In this document: positions 59,901 through 64,000 of the stretch, piece by piece
Position numbering within the stretch: the first letter of the stretch is position 1
Layout: every line of letters begins with the position of its first letter
Assembly (NCBI RefSeq): GCF_001949145.1
Contig: NW_019091438.1
Coordinates: 916,484 to 980,483 of the forward strand
Reading direction: 5' to 3'
From: Acanthaster planci
Lineage: Eukaryota; Echinodermata; Asteroidea; Valvatida; Acanthasteridae
Length of the DNA: 64,000 bases
Position numbers and translations under genes: made by a program
The notes under the pieces: model-generated
Told to the model about the DNA's origin: nothing
Seen by the model: the letters and a program-made list of their open reading frames with translations, nothing else
Database searches by the model: none

Positions 59901-60086
59901 CATAGACTTTGTACACAACTGCTGAAGTGGAGTCAGGATGCAACATTTTTTCCCTTTGTCATGTCAAAAGCCTCGACTGACTTACCATGGTAATTCGTAC
60001 TTCGACTTTTTACTCGATTTGTCCGTCGATGTTGACTGCTTCCCCACGTCTGTTAGTGTTAAGTCAGTTTCCATACTTTCCTCCAT
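53952..60086 (-). CDS. RFC2: Replication factor C subunit 2 (clamp loader small subunit)
   Basis: Eight exons read right to left: 60086-59986, 58500-58389, 57863-57757, 57238-57137, 56177-55919, 55296-55231, 54733-54539 and 54065-53952 (TGA). They total 1056 nt, 351 aa, close to the human protein (354 aa), and every phase agrees. The protein is an AAA+ ATPase of the RFC complex, which opens PCNA and loads it on primer-template DNA in the nucleus. Visible motifs: E-L-P-W-V-E-K-Y-R-P near the N-terminus, Walker A G-P-P-G-T-G-K-T (72-79), Walker B I-I-L-D-E-A-D (134-140), A-C-N-A-S-D-K (sensor 1 region) and the I-Q-S-R-C-A arginine-finger motif. It ends [21 protein letters not shown]. Exon 3 has an unusual donor, GTTCGT. 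It is convergent with PGRP gene 7. Confidence 0.97.
58900..59980. other. First intron of RFC2
   Basis: No exon seen. Poly-G runs at about 59375-59385, poly-C at 59805-59815, and a short 'caatcaatcaatca' repeat at 59455-59468. Confidence 0.6.
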
Positions 60087-60620
60087 TTCAAAAACGGCCG
60101 AGATTCCCGAAGTCCCAAGATGATAACAGTTTCTCTTGAGCCTAATTTGATTTGCAAGTGTTGTTAGTTGATGAAAGTTTTGAGGCAAATTTTGTAACTA
60201 TAACTTCAAAGCCTACAAGACGTACTAGGCCTGCTGTGTCCGTTCTCCAGCGTAGGGGGCCGTACTACTGCTGTACGATTCAGTCCACGCTGGTCAGCTG
60301 GTATAAAGTGGTGTGATGCTCTCTCTGCATGTTTCGCGCCACCAGAGGGTCACAGATTACTTAAGTGTAAAATTCTCTGTGATTGGCTCTTATCTAAACT
60401 AGTTTCTAGATTACTCCAATAGGCAATAACGTTCTTACTTCCTTGGACGTAGTCTGTATCATTCTCAGAGGACTTCTATTTTAACATCCGATGGTTTATT
60501 TGGGAACGAGGTTGATGTAAACAACATGGACATGTCCAACGCACAGTCGTGACGATCGATGATAGATCATGCCAGGTTTGCAAACCGTTTTTTCACTGGA
60601 ATCGCAGTAAGTTTATTGTT
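60087..60620. promoter_or_regulatory. Probable RFC2 promoter and 5' leader region
   Basis: The DNA just upstream of the RFC2 start codon. The frame stays open to 60188, but the first ATG in a good context is at 60086. I recognise no TATA box; a promoter is expected here from gene position only. Confidence 0.35.
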
Positions 60621-63456
60621 TCTGAGATCTGCGGAATGAATATACATGTTATTTAGCTCTATTTTATGTCAGTATCAATGTTTTTAGGTTTTAAAAATGG
60701 TGATAGATTCGCAGGAAAGAGTTCCATACCCCCACGGCGCGGCATACACGTACACGTAGACCAGTCGCCGTGACAGTGTGGGCAGGGTTTGTGTACAAAC
60801 CCAGTGACTAGTCTGAAACATTCTACAACAAGTATTTTCTAAGTAAACAACTTGGTATTTTCCCTCCCAAATTGAACATTTCTGGACACATATTTGCTTT
60901 CTTAAAGTTCATTGTAGGGAAAGATTACTGGCATGACTGGCATCTGAAGCATATGGAACTCTTTCCAATTCACAGAGTAAACTGCGTGCCATAGCTAGGC
61001 ATGTGACAATTTTTCAAGTTAGTCTGATTTAGATGTAACATATGCCAAAAGATAGGTTTTAAGCCCTTCGCTACGGATGACTGCTACTACAGCACCTTTG
61101 CCATGTTTGTGTGAGCATTAGTGCATACCACACATATGTTTTCACCATGCAGCTGCTGGTTCAATGGGGCCTGCTGCTGGATAAAGCCCTCCATTCAGGG
61201 CATGCCACAGCCCAGCAGTGGTGGTCAAAATAATCCTGTCGCAAAGGGGTTAAAATAAGCTTTTTAATGATACCAAAAGCAATATTATGCGATGTTGGGT
61301 TGGGGAGTTGTGATTTTTTAAAGAATTTTAGATGGGTGTATTTTGTGCCTCCGTATTTGTATTGAATAACATAGGAATCTTCTGAAAAAACTGTGACCCG
61401 CAATCCTTGCTTTGCGTTATGTGTCACTTTCTTTGAACATCGGCCATTCTATGCACCGTTGATCACGGCAAGATGACGTACACCACATGGGACTGAACAC
61501 CCCGTAGTCTGATAAAAAAACACCCCTTCGAAGGTTCAGAATTTGCTCAAATTACACCCACTTACAGCTCAAGAGTTATGTTTCACAATGATTCACTTTA
61601 AAATGACAATGCGTTGTTACAAATCAGGATTAGTTGGGTGGAATTTCAAGCTCAAACTTTAGCGGCTCCGTAATGGCACTTCCTGGAAGTCGATTGGAAA
61701 ATTTCAAAAACGAACATGTACTTCATGTTTTTCTCATTACATATTCATTAATTTGTCCACCAGACTGCTTACAACAGCCAATCAGCAGCGCGAAATCTGA
61801 ACACACCTTCTGCAGACAGATAATCAGGCTAATGCTTGTGTGGGCACCTTTCGGAGGTTTGCACATACCTACCATAGCCTAGGAGTAGGACTGCACTGTG
61901 CAGCAGCTTAGTTACAACTTTTAAGTTGGCCACACTACATGACTTTCGTGACTTTGTACGGTAGGTACATATGTTATACTTCAAGCATGTTGAGAACTCA
62001 AAGATACCACACTAGTTCTCCATTACAGAGGACCTGTGTATGACATCACATTAGAGAAATAGAGGGCCTTTCTTTCTTCCTCTAGGATGGGCTCAAGTAA
62101 ACCCTTGGTGCATTCATTGTCATTAAATCTCAATAACAAAACATGTCCTCTGGGAGGGTGCTCCACAGAGGCCCTCTATACTCCGTATGACTTGGAGTCA
62201 GTGAAGTTAACACCTATGGCTTTTAAAATGACTTAGGCCTATGGGCTTTTAAAATCAAACGAGAGAGTTGAATGATCCACAGGCGGAACAAAGCTATTTA
62301 ATTAAGGCTGTACTATAGCTGGGTCATTCCATGATGTTCGGGCACAATTTGTGACGATGTCCTTGTTACATGGGTAACTTTACCACCTATCATGACCTGT
62401 AGAGTAGAACAGTTACTCTGTAAAAATAACACACACCTCTGTATCCAGCCTTGCAAGATGTAGCACAATGTCAATTTGGAATCCACATGCAGGGAAATAG
62501 CTGATCATTTTTACGGAACCCATGTAACAATGGACACCATCACAACTTGTGCCCTAACCTCATGGAATGACCCAGCTCTTAAAAGGGGTGGAACAAAGGT
62601 TTCAGAGCATGAGACCGAGTATTTTGGACAAAAAATTAGATTTTTACTCACCAATCTCTCAGTCCCCCCCTGACGACGATCATTTTACTGTTCATGCCGT
62701 TAGTGTTTATTACACTGCACATGCGTCTGACCCACCGATGGCAAAGCTTATGCCTCATCTACCTGTAGGTTTGAACACCATGCCAGGAATAGTCTTGGGT
62801 TCTTTATCTGGCGCACTCATGGTAGTGCAGTGGATGACACACCTCAATATTCTAGGGATAGGCCGTAACCTAAGAACAAATCTTCCTTAGCTCAGACAGT
62901 GTCAGATTGTTGTTGGCACTGGTTGTTTATTAAGCTTCATAAATTACGTTGAATGAAAATACAACATGTACGAGGATAGATGGAATCTGCATCATTTTCG
63001 ATCTTACATAATGGCCAGAAAGAATTGTTGGAACAGAAAATGATCAGATATAAAACCTTTTTAATTGTACTCCCGTACTTCTTTGCAGCTGTTGTGCAGA
63101 ATCAATAAAGTCTATGAAGTAACTTAGATTTATTCACCATTGTGTCTTTCCTATCCATTGCACTAACTTTTGATTGCTGCCTAACTTTCAAATTGAACTG
63201 ACACGTATAGTCAAACAATTCTTCAATTTTGTGTGAAAGCCACACGTGTATAGTCTTTCTGATCACCTAGCACAATGTTCCTCTGTTTTTCTTGTAATAA
63301 ATTTGAAATTTGCTTTCAACCTTTTCCTCCTCTAGGTTTGTACTTATGAGAGAGTGCAACTTGCAAAACCACTGAAATTGAAAGGAGATACCAAGAAAAG
63401 TATGTGTAGATGCGTTTACAATGTACCACTGTCAAACTCATTAGCATCGTGAAACC
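60620..63456. other. Intergenic DNA, no gene seen except one MITE
   Basis: Short frames only. TAGGCCTA palindrome at 62234. The 5' untranslated region of the gene starting at 63457 may lie in the right part, but no exon boundaries could be recognised. Confidence 0.5.
62317..62577. mobile_element. MITE with 18-bp perfect terminal repeats, 261 bp
   Basis: agctgggtcattccatga at 62317-62334 and its exact complement at 62560-62577. Non-coding. The tgggtcattcca-type end recurs in animal DNA transposons in my memory, but I cannot name the superfamily safely. Confidence 0.75.
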
Positions 63457-64000
63457 ATGCCTCGAGCCAAGACTACTGCAAAGAAGAATGATGCCGCAAG
63501 GGGTGCAGCAGCAACTCAAGCTAAGAAAGGTAACTGTACATGTATCAGCTGACCTCCTGGAACATTTCCCCAGGAATCTGCCAAAGTCTGGAATAGATGT
63601 AAAATAGGACATGAAGAACTTTTTCATGTAAAAGTGATTGAGGTACGCTGTTCACCCAAATATTATGAATCAATTGTAGTTAGGTTTAAGTTTTATAAAA
63701 GGGACCAGTTGAAGACATTTCACCTTAATTACAACCTTATATTCATTATCCCTCGTGAAAGGGGTTTGGCCTCGAAATTTCTTTGCTTTTTGAGAAGTTG
63801 AACCTAAAAAATGCAGCTATTGCCAAAGAAATGGCAAGAGGATGTTATCCAGATACATCAACAGAATATGAAGGTGCTACCAAGCCAATGTAATCAGATC
63901 CTGACTGACTTGTATTGAAATAGGCCCTACCATCTCAGGGAGAAAGCCAGCCAAGAAGTCCACTGCCAATGTGGCAGGTACACTGGAGATGACGAGTCCG
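63457..64000 (+). CDS. N-terminus of a Lys/Ala-rich protein, gene runs off the window
   Basis: Exon 1 is 63457-63529: M-P-R-A-K-T-T-A-K-K-N-D-A-A-R-G, with start context aaaccATGc and donor GTAACT. It ends in phase 1. Exon 2 begins at 63939 after catctcag and continues in frame as R-K-P-A-K-K-S-T-A-N-V-A. It could end at a GTACAC donor at 63977 or read on to the window edge. The basic, low-complexity start resembles a nuclear or chromatin-associated protein tail, but no domain is visible and I do not name it. It is divergent from RFC2, with starts 3.4 kb apart. Confidence 0.6.

Noticed and set aside
1-64000. tRNA, rRNA, CRISPR or bacterial operon structures
   Set aside because: None seen: no tRNA-like cloverleaf with A and B boxes was recognised, no regularly spaced identical repeats with unique spacers, and genes have introns.

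Overview
The window is nuclear DNA from an animal. Genes have small exons with GT-AG introns, polyadenylation signals, many short non-autonomous transposons, microsatellites and assembly gaps. Gene content and the very frequent palindrome TAGGCCTA suggest an invertebrate deuterostome (echinoderm, hemichordate or amphioxus type), but the sequence alone does not settle the phylum. I see no bacterial genes, tRNA, rRNA or CRISPR array.

Positions 3,000-53,000 hold a tandem cluster of peptidoglycan recognition protein (PGRP, amidase_2 fold) genes on the + strand. All share one exon pattern: a leader exon ending in phase 1, a first PGRP exon of about 192 nt (phase 1-1), a second of 152-155 nt (phase 1-0), and a last exon that starts in phase 0 and carries the stop. 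The first gene (3049-6607) has a PAN/apple-domain exon as leader, giving a PAN-PGRP protein. An 8-kb duplicate of that leader (10726) instead splices in phase to four exons forming a complete NIDO (nidogen-type) domain, ending in phase 1 at 19738, with only a decayed PGRP last exon behind it. Three secreted PGRPs with all zinc and catalytic residues follow (22612-26336, 27995-31437, 34826-36219). Then come a pseudogene whose last exon is interrupted by a retroelement-like insert, and two recently duplicated secreted PGRPs (43257-45695, 50007-52911) that have lost catalytic residues and whose exons differ more than their introns.

From 53,952 to 60,086 on the - strand lies a complete 8-exon gene for replication factor C subunit 2 (351 aa). 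A new + strand gene with a Lys/Ala-rich N-terminus starts at 63457 and leaves the window.

Spaces between genes contain foldback elements, small inverted-repeat transposons, segmental duplications and two N gaps (22000-22260, 37900-38181). Copies at 38182-40317 and 40319-42165 meet at a single N and look like two haplotypes placed in tandem. Functionally the cluster suggests several secreted or surface amidases that cut or sense bacterial peptidoglycan, plus non-enzymatic recognition or decoy forms, beside an unrelated DNA-replication gene.
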